This document shows positions 25,475 through 34,088 of a DNA stretch of 64,000 nucleotides, in pieces (the first letter of the stretch is position 1; every line of letters starts with the position of its first letter). Source of the stretch: JAJRPT01 sp964465945 (GTDB lineage Bacteria; Bacteroidota; Ignavibacteria; Kapaibacteriales; UBA2268); the NCBI GenBank assembly GCA_964465945.1, contig CAYXMM010000008.1:1-64000 (forward strand). Direction: 5' to 3'. The notes beneath the pieces are model-generated. The model worked only from the letters and a program-made list of their open reading frames with translations. It did not search any database and was not told the DNA's origin. The translations under genes and the position numbers were made by a program.

Positions 25475-26125
25475 TTAAAAAATATACGGAAATCCCGCAC
25501 TTACTGCTATTGGATGCAATAACCACATAGTTAATGAAAAAACGGCAGGAACTGCTAAGTTATCATCAAGTTTTAAGACTGAAGATGCCGATTCTGCAAA
25601 GGCAGTTAATGCGGAAGCTAATATTCCAAAATATAGAAAATAGTTCCCGTGCCCTTCTAAAGCCCAGAAAAATACAACAATTAATGACGAAGTTATAAAA
25701 AAAGTAAATGTTCCTTCCCAAGATTTATCAAATAAAGGATGTTTTCCATATCGTCTTCCGACTAATGCGGCTGATAAATCTGAAATAATAAGGATTGTAA
25801 ATGAAGTAACTGCTAAAATTTTAGGGAAAATTAATATCGTCAATAATGCAGCAATCAGCACCCAAGAAGCTCCATTTAACATCCAACCCTCTCTTTTCTC
25901 GTGTTCCCTGAACATTGCACCAAAGTATTTATAAACAAGATTATGTAAAGGCATTCCTTTTTTAGAAAGTAAATCTATTAATAAAACTATTATGAAAACT
26001 GGTAAAACATAAAAAAGGGCGATTTCAAAGTTTGTTATATAATAAACTCCAGGAATAGAAAGAGAACAAAGGTGTATGCTTTTTCTAATAAGTTCTTGTT
26101 TATATGATATTTGATTCTTAGCCAT
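25475..26125 (-). CDS. SEC59/DGK1/VTE5-family membrane lipid kinase (CTP-dependent type)
   Basis: The 216-residue product has about six membrane helices and the family core: RKSIHL near the start and SDLSAALVGRRYGKHPLF..KSWEGTFTFF. Relatives phosphorylate dolichol, phytol or diacylglycerol using CTP; CdsA-type cytidylyltransferases are more distant. The 8-bp overlap with the histidine kinase gene upstream shows co-translation. The substrate cannot be told from sequence. Confidence 0.75.
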   Translation of the reverse strand: MAKNQISYKQELIRKSIHLCSLSIPGVYYITNFEIALFYVLPVFIIVLLIDLLSKKGMPLHNLVYKYFGAMFREHEKREGWMLNGASWVLIAALLTILIFPKILAVTSFTILIISDLSAALVGRRYGKHPLFDKSWEGTFTFFITSSLIVVFFWALEGHGNYFLYFGILASALTAFAESASSVLKLDDNLAVPAVFSLTMWLLHPIAVSAGFPYIF

Positions 26126-28133
26126 TTGGAATTTCTAAAATAAATTTTGTTCCTACACCAACTTCACTTTCAATGTTAATTACTCCATTATGCTTATCTA
26201 TAAATTCTTTAACTAAAATTAGCCCTAAACCAGTTCCTTTTTCATTATCAGTACCTAATGTTGTAATATTTGAACTGAAATTGAAAAGCTTGCCAATATT
26301 CTCTTTACTTATACCAACACCATTATCTTCAATTTCAATTATAGATTTAGATCCCTCATTTCTTGCTCTTATGAATACTTTTCCATTTTTAGGAGTAAAT
26401 TTGATTGAATTACTAATTAAGTTTCTTAAAATAGTATTCATCATATTGACATCGCCCATAACATTCATACATTCTTTTACATCAATATCAATGTCAATAT
26501 TCTTACTTATAGCACTTGGTCTAAGTAAATTAACAACAGAATTAAAAAGTAAGCTAAGATTAAACAATTCTGGACTATAGACTATTTTTCCACTTTGAGT
26601 TCTTGACCAAATTAATAAGCTTTCTAATAATCCTAAGACTGAATTTGATGCTGTGTAAACTTGATTAATAATTTCTTTTTTATCGGTGTCGTCAAACATA
26701 TCATAATCTTTATCAAGCATTTCAGTCGTACCTTTTATAGCACCAATTGGATTTTTTAAATCGTGCGAAATAATTGAGAAAAATCTATCTTTAGTATTAT
26801 TTGCTTCATCAAGTAACATATTAGCAGTATTCAAATCTTCATTTTTATGATTAATTATTTCTAAATTTCTTTTTTGAATTTTAAATTTCATATATAAAAT
26901 TACAAAAATTAAAATACCTAAAACAATTATGAAAATTAAAATTGCAATGTTTTGAGTTGTCTTATTTCTTGTTACTTCTTTTTCTCTTTCATTTTTAAGA
27001 ATTTGCATATCTCGCGACACAGACGCAACTTGACCAGTAATGCTAAGGTGCAAAATACTATCTTTTATAGTATTATATTTTTTAAAATAAAAATATGCAG
27101 AATCAATATTATTCTTAGCTTCAAATGTTAAATATTTATAATAAAACTGGTCAGCATTCAAGTCGGTAGAAAAGAATTGAGTAATTAGACTGTCATTATA
27201 AGCTAATAAAGAATCAACATTCTTAAACTCTTTCTTTTGTAAATATACACTGAGAAGTTTATAATTGATATCTATAATTTTCTTCTCCCAGCCCAGTTTT
27301 TTTAGTGCTTCTACAGATAATTTATAATATTTAATAGAGGAATCTAATTTATGCATACTTGCATAATTTGAACCAATATAAAAATAAGTATAAGGTAACC
27401 CATCGGGCCATTTCTCATCTTTTAAAAAATAATTTAACACAATTCTATAAAGACTATCAGACTTAGAGGATTGGCTTTTGTCAAGTGAATAAATACCTGC
27501 TAAGTATAGTAATGCTCGATTATAATTTATTTCATGCTTTTCTTTTTTTGCAATTTTTACTGTTATATCTAAATATTTCCTCGCACTATCTAATTGCTTC
27601 ATATTTGTATAACAAAGTCCAATCCCTTGATATAAATAGTATAACGGCACTTCAGCAAGGGTATCTTTCCTACCTTTTATTGTTAAAACACCTTCTTTAT
27701 AATGTTGCAATGCCAAATCCCAAAGTCCCTGGACATAGAATACATATCCAACATCATTATATGAATATCCAACTGCACCATAGTCAACTAATTTATAAGA
27801 ATATTCCATACATAGATAGAAATAACTTAACGCTTTGTCAAACTCACCTAAATCAAAATAATATAAGCCCAATAAATTATGATAATCTCTCATCGCAGTG
27901 TCTAATTTATATTTCTCAGCTAACTTTATACCTTCATCTAAATAATATTTAGCAGAATCTCTGTTATAGAAACGGAACCTTCTATAAACTTCTGCATTCA
28001 CTAAATGATATGGTCGTGCCTTTGGAGTTAATTTATACATTACGTTTTTTAAAGAATCAACCTCCTCTAAGTAACTATGATGAGATATTGAAATGCTAAA
28101 TAAAAATAAAAAAATTATAAACAAATACTTCAC
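26118..28133 (-). CDS. Membrane histidine kinase with periplasmic TPR sensor domain
   Basis: The 671-residue product has a signal peptide, TPR repeats (residues about 60-350), one transmembrane helix (about 393-416), a short coiled coil, HisKA with phosphoacceptor His457 in SIISHDLKNP, and HATPase motifs NLISNSIKFTP, EDNGVGIS and GTGLGLILVKEF. The start is GTG at 28133 and forms a GTGA overlap with the symporter stop. No response regulator gene is adjacent. The fusion to a transporter operon suggests sensing linked to transport state or a shared signal. Confidence 0.85.
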   Translation of the reverse strand: MKYLFIIFLFLFSISISHHSYLEEVDSLKNVMYKLTPKARPYHLVNAEVYRRFRFYNRDSAKYYLDEGIKLAEKYKLDTAMRDYHNLLGLYYFDLGEFDKALSYFYLCMEYSYKLVDYGAVGYSYNDVGYVFYVQGLWDLALQHYKEGVLTIKGRKDTLAEVPLYYLYQGIGLCYTNMKQLDSARKYLDITVKIAKKEKHEINYNRALLYLAGIYSLDKSQSSKSDSLYRIVLNYFLKDEKWPDGLPYTYFYIGSNYASMHKLDSSIKYYKLSVEALKKLGWEKKIIDINYKLLSVYLQKKEFKNVDSLLAYNDSLITQFFSTDLNADQFYYKYLTFEAKNNIDSAYFYFKKYNTIKDSILHLSITGQVASVSRDMQILKNEREKEVTRNKTTQNIAILIFIIVLGILIFVILYMKFKIQKRNLEIINHKNEDLNTANMLLDEANNTKDRFFSIISHDLKNPIGAIKGTTEMLDKDYDMFDDTDKKEIINQVYTASNSVLGLLESLLIWSRTQSGKIVYSPELFNLSLLFNSVVNLLRPSAISKNIDIDIDVKECMNVMGDVNMMNTILRNLISNSIKFTPKNGKVFIRARNEGSKSIIEIEDNGVGISKENIGKLFNFSSNITTLGTDNEKGTGLGLILVKEFIDKHNGVINIESEVGVGTKFILEIPNG

Positions 28134-29614
28134 TTATTCTTCTCCATTTCATCGATAGCAACGGCAACTGTGGCATCACCTGTAATATTTGTAATAGTTC
28201 GCAACATATCAAGTATTCTATCTACTCCTAAAATTAATGCAATTCCTTGTGGTGGTATATGAACCGAATTAAGTATCATTACCAACATTATCAGCCCAAC
28301 CCCTGGCACAGGTGCAGTTCCGATAGATGCTAAAATTGCTGTGAATAAAATAGTAAGTTGCTCTGTAATATTTAAGTCTAACCCATAAACTTGTGCTATG
28401 AATACGGTAGCTACTCCTTGATATAATGCAGTCCCGTCCATATTGATTGTTGCACCTAATGGTAATACGAAACCGCTCACTTTCTTACTAACACCAAGTT
28501 TATTTTCAACGCAATCCATTGTCAGAGGTAAGGTTGCAGCGCTGGAACTCGTCGAAAAAGCTATAGCATGAGCATTTCTCATTCCTTTGAACAAATCTAA
28601 TACTTTAAGTTTGCTAAATAACTTAATTAAAGTTCCGTAAACTAATGTTGTATGTAAAAATAGAGCAAGAACAACCGTGAATGAATACCAAATTAAAGTT
28701 TGAAGAATGTCAAATCCGAAATCAGCGACGGTGGCTGAAATTAAAGCAAAAACTCCAAAGGGTGCTATCACCATAATAATGTCAACCATTCTAATCATTG
28801 TTTGGCTTACTCCCTCGAAGAATAAAATTACGGGTTCGTTATGTCTTTTATCTAAATAAGTTAAGGTAATGCCGAACATTACAGAAAAAAATACAATTTG
28901 AAGCATATCACCAGTAGCCATTGCTTCTATCGGATTTTTCGGAACAATATTAACTAAAAAACCAACTATATCTATATCTAAATTTTCTGTAATTTTGCTT
29001 GCAGATTCATTTTCAAATGTGCTTAATAATCGGCTCTTTGTTTCTTCATCAAGCATCTTACCTGGTTGAATTATATTCGTAGTAATAAGGCCAATGGCAA
29101 TAGCTATTGCAGTTGTAATCATAAAAAAGATAAATGCCCTCGAGCCAATTCTGCCTAGTTGTTTTATATCTCCTAACGACGATGCTCCAACAATTAATGA
29201 TGCTATAACAAGAGGAATTGCTAAAAAGCTAAGCAACCTAATAAATAAGTCCCCAATTGGTTTGATTAAAGTGGCTATTGTTTGGATTTTTGCAATATTT
29301 ACTATATTTGAGTAATTAGTATAAACATCATCTTGAACTATTGTAACTATAAATTTTTCATTCTTATACTTTTTAAATGCTTTTACAACAGCTAATTGAC
29401 CTTCTGAATTAAATTTAATTTCTTCATTATTTGGTCTAATAATACTTACACTATCCCAATTTGAAATTTCTCTTGAATATTTTGTTCCGTTTTTTAAATA
29501 CTCAATTTTTAATTTATGAGTATCAACTGAAAAAATTGTCCCGAATATAACTCCAAAAAATAGAGCTAAAACAATTTGAGTATGAATTGCAATCTTTGGA
29601 ATTTTCATATTCAA
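28130..29614 (-). CDS. Dicarboxylate/glutamate:cation symporter (DAACS family) with an extra extracytoplasmic insertion
   Basis: The 494-residue product has the DAACS signatures SSSSAATLPLTMDCVE and GATINMDGTALYQG in the transport core. It should move glutamate, aspartate or C4-dicarboxylates with Na+ or H+. After the first helix (residues about 9-26) there is an insertion of about 85 residues (27-110) with little hydrophobicity, absent from typical members of about 420 residues. It is the first gene of a three-gene overlapping operon with the histidine kinase and lipid kinase. Confidence 0.85.
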   Translation of the reverse strand: MNMKIPKIAIHTQIVLALFFGVIFGTIFSVDTHKLKIEYLKNGTKYSREISNWDSVSIIRPNNEEIKFNSEGQLAVVKAFKKYKNEKFIVTIVQDDVYTNYSNIVNIAKIQTIATLIKPIGDLFIRLLSFLAIPLVIASLIVGASSLGDIKQLGRIGSRAFIFFMITTAIAIAIGLITTNIIQPGKMLDEETKSRLLSTFENESASKITENLDIDIVGFLVNIVPKNPIEAMATGDMLQIVFFSVMFGITLTYLDKRHNEPVILFFEGVSQTMIRMVDIIMVIAPFGVFALISATVADFGFDILQTLIWYSFTVVLALFLHTTLVYGTLIKLFSKLKVLDLFKGMRNAHAIAFSTSSSAATLPLTMDCVENKLGVSKKVSGFVLPLGATINMDGTALYQGVATVFIAQVYGLDLNITEQLTILFTAILASIGTAPVPGVGLIMLVMILNSVHIPPQGIALILGVDRILDMLRTITNITGDATVAVAIDEMEKNK

Positions 29615-29651
29615 TTAAATTTATTTGTGTAAATAATAATTAAGCAATTTA

Positions 29652-29659
29652 CAAATTTA
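29652..29659 (-). promoter_or_regulatory. Putative -7 element TAAATTTG for the symporter-kinase operon
   Basis: The plus-strand CAAATTTA reads TAAATTTG on the minus strand, 38 bp before the symporter ATG. Confidence 0.35.
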
Positions 29660-29707
29660 AAATTTTTAATCAAAACGAATTATTTTTCACTAAAAACAAA
29701 ACATTTG

Positions 29708-29739
29708 TTTGTTAAATCGACTTAACAATCTTAATTTTG
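29708..29739 (+). promoter_or_regulatory. Bacteroidota-type promoter, TTTG-N20-TAATTTTG, upstream of gcvPA
   Basis: TTTG at 29708-29711 and TAATTTTG at 29732-29739 are 20 bp apart; the gcvPA ATG lies 32 bp downstream after GGAGAAATAA. This is one base from the ideal spacing. Confidence 0.55.
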
Positions 29740-29770
29740 TAATCAAAAAATTTACATTTTGGAGAAATAA

Positions 29771-31117
29771 ATGCCATTCATACCAAATTCAGATAAAGAT
29801 AGAGAGTTAATGCTTGAAAAGATTGGAGTTAAACACTTCGACGAGTTAGTTGCATCAATTCCATTATCAGTTAGATTTAAATGTGATCTTAATTTATATC
29901 CTCAGCTTTCGGAATATGAGGTTGAGAAATTAATGAAAAAATATGCTAAGAAGAATATTTCAACTGATACTCATATTTGCTTTATGGGTGGAGGTGCTTA
30001 TGATAGATTTATTCCTTCAATAGTTCCTGCGACAATTGATAGACCTGAATTTAGAACTGCATACACTCCATATCAAGCGGAAGTATCACAAGGTACTTTG
30101 CAAGTTATGTATGAATTTCAATCAATGATTTGCGAACTAACTAAAATGCCAATAGCAAATGCTTCTCTATATGATGGAGCATCTTCTCTTGCAGAAGCTT
30201 GTCTTATGGCAAATGCTCACAATAAATTAACAGATGTCATCTTTGTTGGGACTATTCACCCTAATTATATTGACGTAGTAAAGACAATTTGTTATGGCAA
30301 AGGGCTAAATTTTAAATACGTAAGTAATATTGATGGCGCTGCAGACCTTGAAAAATTAAAACAAGAAGTTGATGCTAATACAAGCGCAGTAGTCGTTCAA
30401 CAACCTAACTTCTTTGGTAACTTAGAAGATGTATATGAAATTGAGAAAATAGCACATACAAATTCAAAAACATTGTTTATTGTGGTAGCAGATATTACTT
30501 CACTATCTATAATCGACCCTCCAGGTAATTATAATGCAGATGTAGTTGTTGGCGAAGGACAGGGATTAGGAATTTCTTTAAGTTTTGGTGGACCATATTT
30601 AGGAATTTTCGCTTGTAAAGAGGAATATCTAAGAAAATTACCAGGTAGAATTACAGGTAAAACAGTCGACCAAGACGGGAAACCTGGTTATGTACTTACT
30701 CTTCAAACAAGAGAACAGCAAATTAAAAGAGAAAAAGCAACATCAAATATTTGTACAAATCAAGGTTTATTTATGCTTGCTGCGACTATTTATATGGAAA
30801 CCCTTGGAAGAGAGGGCTTAAAAGAAGTTGCAAATAATTCTTATAATAATGCTCATTATTTAGCAAGTGAAATTTCAAAATTGAATGGCTTTAGTTTAGC
30901 AAATGATAACGCATTTGTTTATGAGTTTTGTGTCAAAACACCAGTTGAACCACAAGTTATTATTGATGCTGCAATTGAAAATGGATTCTTAGCAGGAATT
31001 GATACAAAGATCGTTGGAAATGAGAAAATGAACGGCTTGTTAATTGCTGTTACTGAAAAAAGAGATAAAGAAGAAATGGATGCTTTTGTTAGTTTCCTTT
31101 CAAAATTTGCTAAATAA
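29771..31117 (+). CDS. gcvPA: Glycine dehydrogenase (decarboxylating) subunit 1
   Basis: The 448-residue product is the alpha half of a split P-protein: MPFIPNSDKDRELMLEKIG at the start, TPYQAEVSQGTLQVMYEFQ, and LYDGASSLAEACLMA. With subunit 2 (PLP-binding, not in this window) it decarboxylates glycine in the glycine cleavage system. Length is normal. The split form separates this organism from lineages with a single large GcvP. Confidence 0.9.
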   Translation: MPFIPNSDKDRELMLEKIGVKHFDELVASIPLSVRFKCDLNLYPQLSEYEVEKLMKKYAKKNISTDTHICFMGGGAYDRFIPSIVPATIDRPEFRTAYTPYQAEVSQGTLQVMYEFQSMICELTKMPIANASLYDGASSLAEACLMANAHNKLTDVIFVGTIHPNYIDVVKTICYGKGLNFKYVSNIDGAADLEKLKQEVDANTSAVVVQQPNFFGNLEDVYEIEKIAHTNSKTLFIVVADITSLSIIDPPGNYNADVVVGEGQGLGISLSFGGPYLGIFACKEEYLRKLPGRITGKTVDQDGKPGYVLTLQTREQQIKREKATSNICTNQGLFMLAATIYMETLGREGLKEVANNSYNNAHYLASEISKLNGFSLANDNAFVYEFCVKTPVEPQVIIDAAIENGFLAGIDTKIVGNEKMNGLLIAVTEKRDKEEMDAFVSFLSKFAK

Positions 31118-31169
31118 TTAATTAATATTTAATTTAGCAATTATTAATTTTAAAATTTGTTCTTGAAAT

Positions 31170-31487
31170 ATGGATAAAGAAAAACTAGTTCAATCTCTAT
31201 CTTCAAATACTAAGAAAAAGCATAGCATAATTGGTATTTCTTTATTCATATTGATTTTTTTGTACTTACTATTTTCTGATTACGGGCTGATTAAGAGATT
31301 TTCTTTAATCTACGAGAAATCTGAAATCAAAGAAAGAATTTCAACTAACTTAGAAGAAATTGAAGACTTGAAAGAGCAAAGGAAGAAACTCCTTACCGAT
31401 ACAACAGAGATAGAAAGAACAGCACGTGAAAAGTATGGTTACGTAAGGAAAAATGAACACATTTACGTAATCAAAGAAAATGAATAA
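31170..31487 (+). CDS. Septum formation initiator (DivIC/FtsB-type) protein
   Basis: The 105-residue product has a basic N-terminus, one transmembrane helix (about 20-38), a coiled coil (about 48-82) and the family ending ERTAREKYGYVRKNEHIYVI. FtsB/DivIC proteins bridge FtsL and FtsQ in the divisome. The bitopic layout and length match. It lies 52 bp after gcvPA and before the riboswitch. Confidence 0.85.
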   Translation: MDKEKLVQSLSSNTKKKHSIIGISLFILIFLYLLFSDYGLIKRFSLIYEKSEIKERISTNLEEIEDLKEQRKKLLTDTTEIERTAREKYGYVRKNEHIYVIKENE

Positions 31488-31495
31488 TTTAATAA

Positions 31496-31662
31496 ATTGA
31501 GAACTATTCTCAGGAAGTTAGGTGAAATTCCTACACGGTTCCGCCGCTGTAATGACTGACAAATGCTATTAGCAATTATCACAAAAGCAACCACTGGGTT
31601 TACCTGGGAAGGTGTAGCACGAGGAAGAAGTCAAAGTCAGAAGACCTTTATTAAATTCTCAT
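31496..31662 (+). ncRNA. Cobalamin (AdoCbl-type) riboswitch
   Basis: The conserved core GGTGAAATTCCTACACGG is followed by TTCCGCCGCTGTAATG (31521-31554) and the B12 box AAGTCAGAAGACC (31634-31646). The flanking GAGAA at 31499-31503 pairs with TTCTC at 31656-31660 to close the P1 stem. These are hallmark cobalamin riboswitch elements. It controls the T9SS protein/BtuB-like operon downstream, which is expected to be off when cobalamin is abundant. Confidence 0.92.
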
Positions 31663-31668
31663 TGTTTA

Positions 31669-31730
31669 AATCTGCGGAAACAGATTCAATGGGGCATATC
31701 CTAACAGTATATCCCCTTGATTTTATATTT
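31669..31730 (+). promoter_or_regulatory. Probable expression platform of the cobalamin riboswitch
   Basis: Two hairpins follow the aptamer: AATCTG/CAGATT (31669-31686) and GGGG..ATAT/ATAT..CCCC (31691-31716), the second followed by a T-rich stretch. This looks like a terminator-type or ribosome-site-masking platform between aptamer and the ATG at 31758. Which of the two it is cannot be decided by eye. Confidence 0.55.
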
Positions 31731-31757
31731 TAATTTTTATTAAATAAAGGTATTATA

Positions 31758-34088
31758 ATGAGTAAGTTATTATTATTCATAATGTTATTATCTATAACAA
31801 TTAATTATTCTTTTGCCCGACAAGTTAATTATAATGAATTTGAAGGTGTAGAAGTTGGGTTTAATCCTGTGTACTCTTTCCACTATGGCACAGTTACACA
31901 TGTTTTCTGCGCGGGGAAAGATGTTAATGGGAATGGAGTTTTAGATGAAGCTGCGGGTGATGAATCTCCTTCTTGGTGGACAATTGGAAAATCAGGCGAT
32001 AAGTTTATTGCAAATAAAATGAAAACTTTTGAATTTCAGTCTATTGCTTATGACTTTAAACCCGAAATTGACAAACAAAATGGAAATATTTATATTCCTT
32101 TTAAAAATAAGATTTCTTCTTATAAACTTCTTACTACAGAATTAATTAATGATGCTATTTATACAGGAAATATTGAAGCAGTTAAATTTGCAGGAACTCA
32201 TTTGTTAATAATTGAGAAAGGCGAGATGAATGCTACTACTTATAATTATGATAAAAATACTCTTGCAGTATTTAATCTTCAAACTTCTATGGTTCTTCAA
32301 TCAATTCCTTTGGATACTAATGCAACTGATTTAATTCTTTTAACTAATGACGCTGGTGAAAATTCAATTTATATTCTTTGTAATCCAGTTACAAATAGTG
32401 ATAAATTTAGAATTCAGTTCGCAGTATTACCTCATACACAAATGCCAACATTTACTTCAACTGAATTAGTTGGTGTAAACTCATTTATTGAAAAAGATGG
32501 AAAAGTTTACGTTTCTTGTAAAGAAGATAGATTCGCATCTATTGGAAAAGTCAATGAAATGTTAGCAATTTTTACGAATGGGGAAGTTCAAAAAAGCTAT
32601 ACTGGAATCAAAGTATTTGAAGCATCAGCTATGAATGTTATAGGGGATGAGTTACTTATGGCAACACCTGCGTTAGATGCAAGATGGGTGAAAGATGATG
32701 GGAATGTTGATTTCATATCAAATTTTGAAATGTTAGAAATTGACAATTTTAAGCATTTAAGTTACTGGGGTAATGAATATTTAGTTCTACTTGCGAACAC
32801 AGCTATAACAAATAATAATGTATATATAGGAAAAGAAAAACCAGCAGTAGATTTGTTTAAATATATTAAAGTTGGTAGCCAACCAGCGAAGATAGTTTAC
32901 TCCACATCAAATGATACTTATAATATTTTCTGTTTAGGAATTGATGCTAATTTTAATGGTGCTTTTGACGATGGAGACGAATTACCTTCGTGGTGGATAA
33001 TCCAAGGTAAGGGAACTCAAGTTTCAAGCAAAAAAGTGTTTGATTTCCAAATGGGCGATTTAAAATTTCCATTAAAACTTGCTTATGACCCAGAGATAGA
33101 CTTAGTATATATTCCTCATCAAGGTAAAATTTCTTCTTATGATGTTTTAGGGCATACTTTAGTAGAAGAAAATGTATATGTAGCAAATGCTATGTCTGCT
33201 GATTTAGCGGGTCCGCACTTAATGTTCCCTGTTAGAAATGACGACAAAAAAGATGAATTAGTAATATATGACAGAGCAAACTCTAATGTATTACAAACGA
33301 TTCCAGGTGGTGAAAATATACTTGAATCAGTGTATTTCACACATTCGGAAGGGATTGGAATTGCAATTTTAAACGAAGGTAACTACGGAGCAAGCGATGC
33401 AACATTGATGTATGGAACTCTGCCTCATACTCAATTACCTAATTTGAATGTGCTAAATATTGGAATGACTGGAAATGATATTACTTTTGATAATGGATAT
33501 ATTGGAACTACGTCAAACGGTTCTCATAATATTAATGTTGTAAGATTTGAAGGTAACGAAGTAACAGAATTGAAAACTGGAACTGCTGGTTACAATGGTC
33601 CAAGAAATATTAAATTAAATATGGCTGATGATTTTGAATGCTTTATTACAACATATAACAATGATGTTCGTTTCTTAACAAATGAAGGTTTAGGTGATAT
33701 ACTAAAAACGAAAGGTAAAGCGGAAGACCTTTTTATAAATCCAGAAAAAGAAATTTTATTAGCAACAATTATTTCTAATGATGATTATTCAGCGAATAAT
33801 CAAGTTGCAATATTTGGCAATATAATTACTTCAGTTGAAGATAAAATTGAAAGCAAATTAGATATTAAAGCATATCCAAATCCAACTTCTGACTATGTAT
33901 ATATTAGAAATAATTCACCAATAAAAGAAATCCAGTTATTTGATATTAATGGTAAATTAGTTTATTCTAATAATAATCAAAATGAATTAGTCAAAATTGA
34001 TTTAATGAATGTTCATACTGGTGCATATATTGTAAAGGTAATAGATAACAATTCTGTAAAAACAACTAAAATTAATGTTGTTAAGTAA
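31758..34088 (+). CDS. T9SS-exported surface protein with duplicated propeller-like domain, riboswitch-controlled
   Basis: The 776-residue product has a signal peptide (1-20), two related halves, and a C-terminal T9SS type A sorting domain (about 695-776, beginning KAYPNPTSDYVYI). Each half holds an EF-hand-like acidic loop: DVNGNGVLDEA near 55 and DANFNGAFDDGDE near 396. Each loop is followed by P-S-W-W, then PEIDK-N-I-YIPF or PEIDLVYIPH, then KISSY. The content suggests beta-propeller blades similar to BtuG/DUF5074. Being first behind a cobalamin riboswitch and before the receptor, it probably binds or captures corrinoids at the cell surface; this is inference. Confidence 0.65.
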   Translation: MSKLLLFIMLLSITINYSFARQVNYNEFEGVEVGFNPVYSFHYGTVTHVFCAGKDVNGNGVLDEAAGDESPSWWTIGKSGDKFIANKMKTFEFQSIAYDFKPEIDKQNGNIYIPFKNKISSYKLLTTELINDAIYTGNIEAVKFAGTHLLIIEKGEMNATTYNYDKNTLAVFNLQTSMVLQSIPLDTNATDLILLTNDAGENSIYILCNPVTNSDKFRIQFAVLPHTQMPTFTSTELVGVNSFIEKDGKVYVSCKEDRFASIGKVNEMLAIFTNGEVQKSYTGIKVFEASAMNVIGDELLMATPALDARWVKDDGNVDFISNFEMLEIDNFKHLSYWGNEYLVLLANTAITNNNVYIGKEKPAVDLFKYIKVGSQPAKIVYSTSNDTYNIFCLGIDANFNGAFDDGDELPSWWIIQGKGTQVSSKKVFDFQMGDLKFPLKLAYDPEIDLVYIPHQGKISSYDVLGHTLVEENVYVANAMSADLAGPHLMFPVRNDDKKDELVIYDRANSNVLQTIPGGENILESVYFTHSEGIGIAILNEGNYGASDATLMYGTLPHTQLPNLNVLNIGMTGNDITFDNGYIGTTSNGSHNINVVRFEGNEVTELKTGTAGYNGPRNIKLNMADDFECFITTYNNDVRFLTNEGLGDILKTKGKAEDLFINPEKEILLATIISNDDYSANNQVAIFGNIITSVEDKIESKLDIKAYPNPTSDYVYIRNNSPIKEIQLFDINGKLVYSNNNQNELVKIDLMNVHTGAYIVKVIDNNSVKTTKINVVK

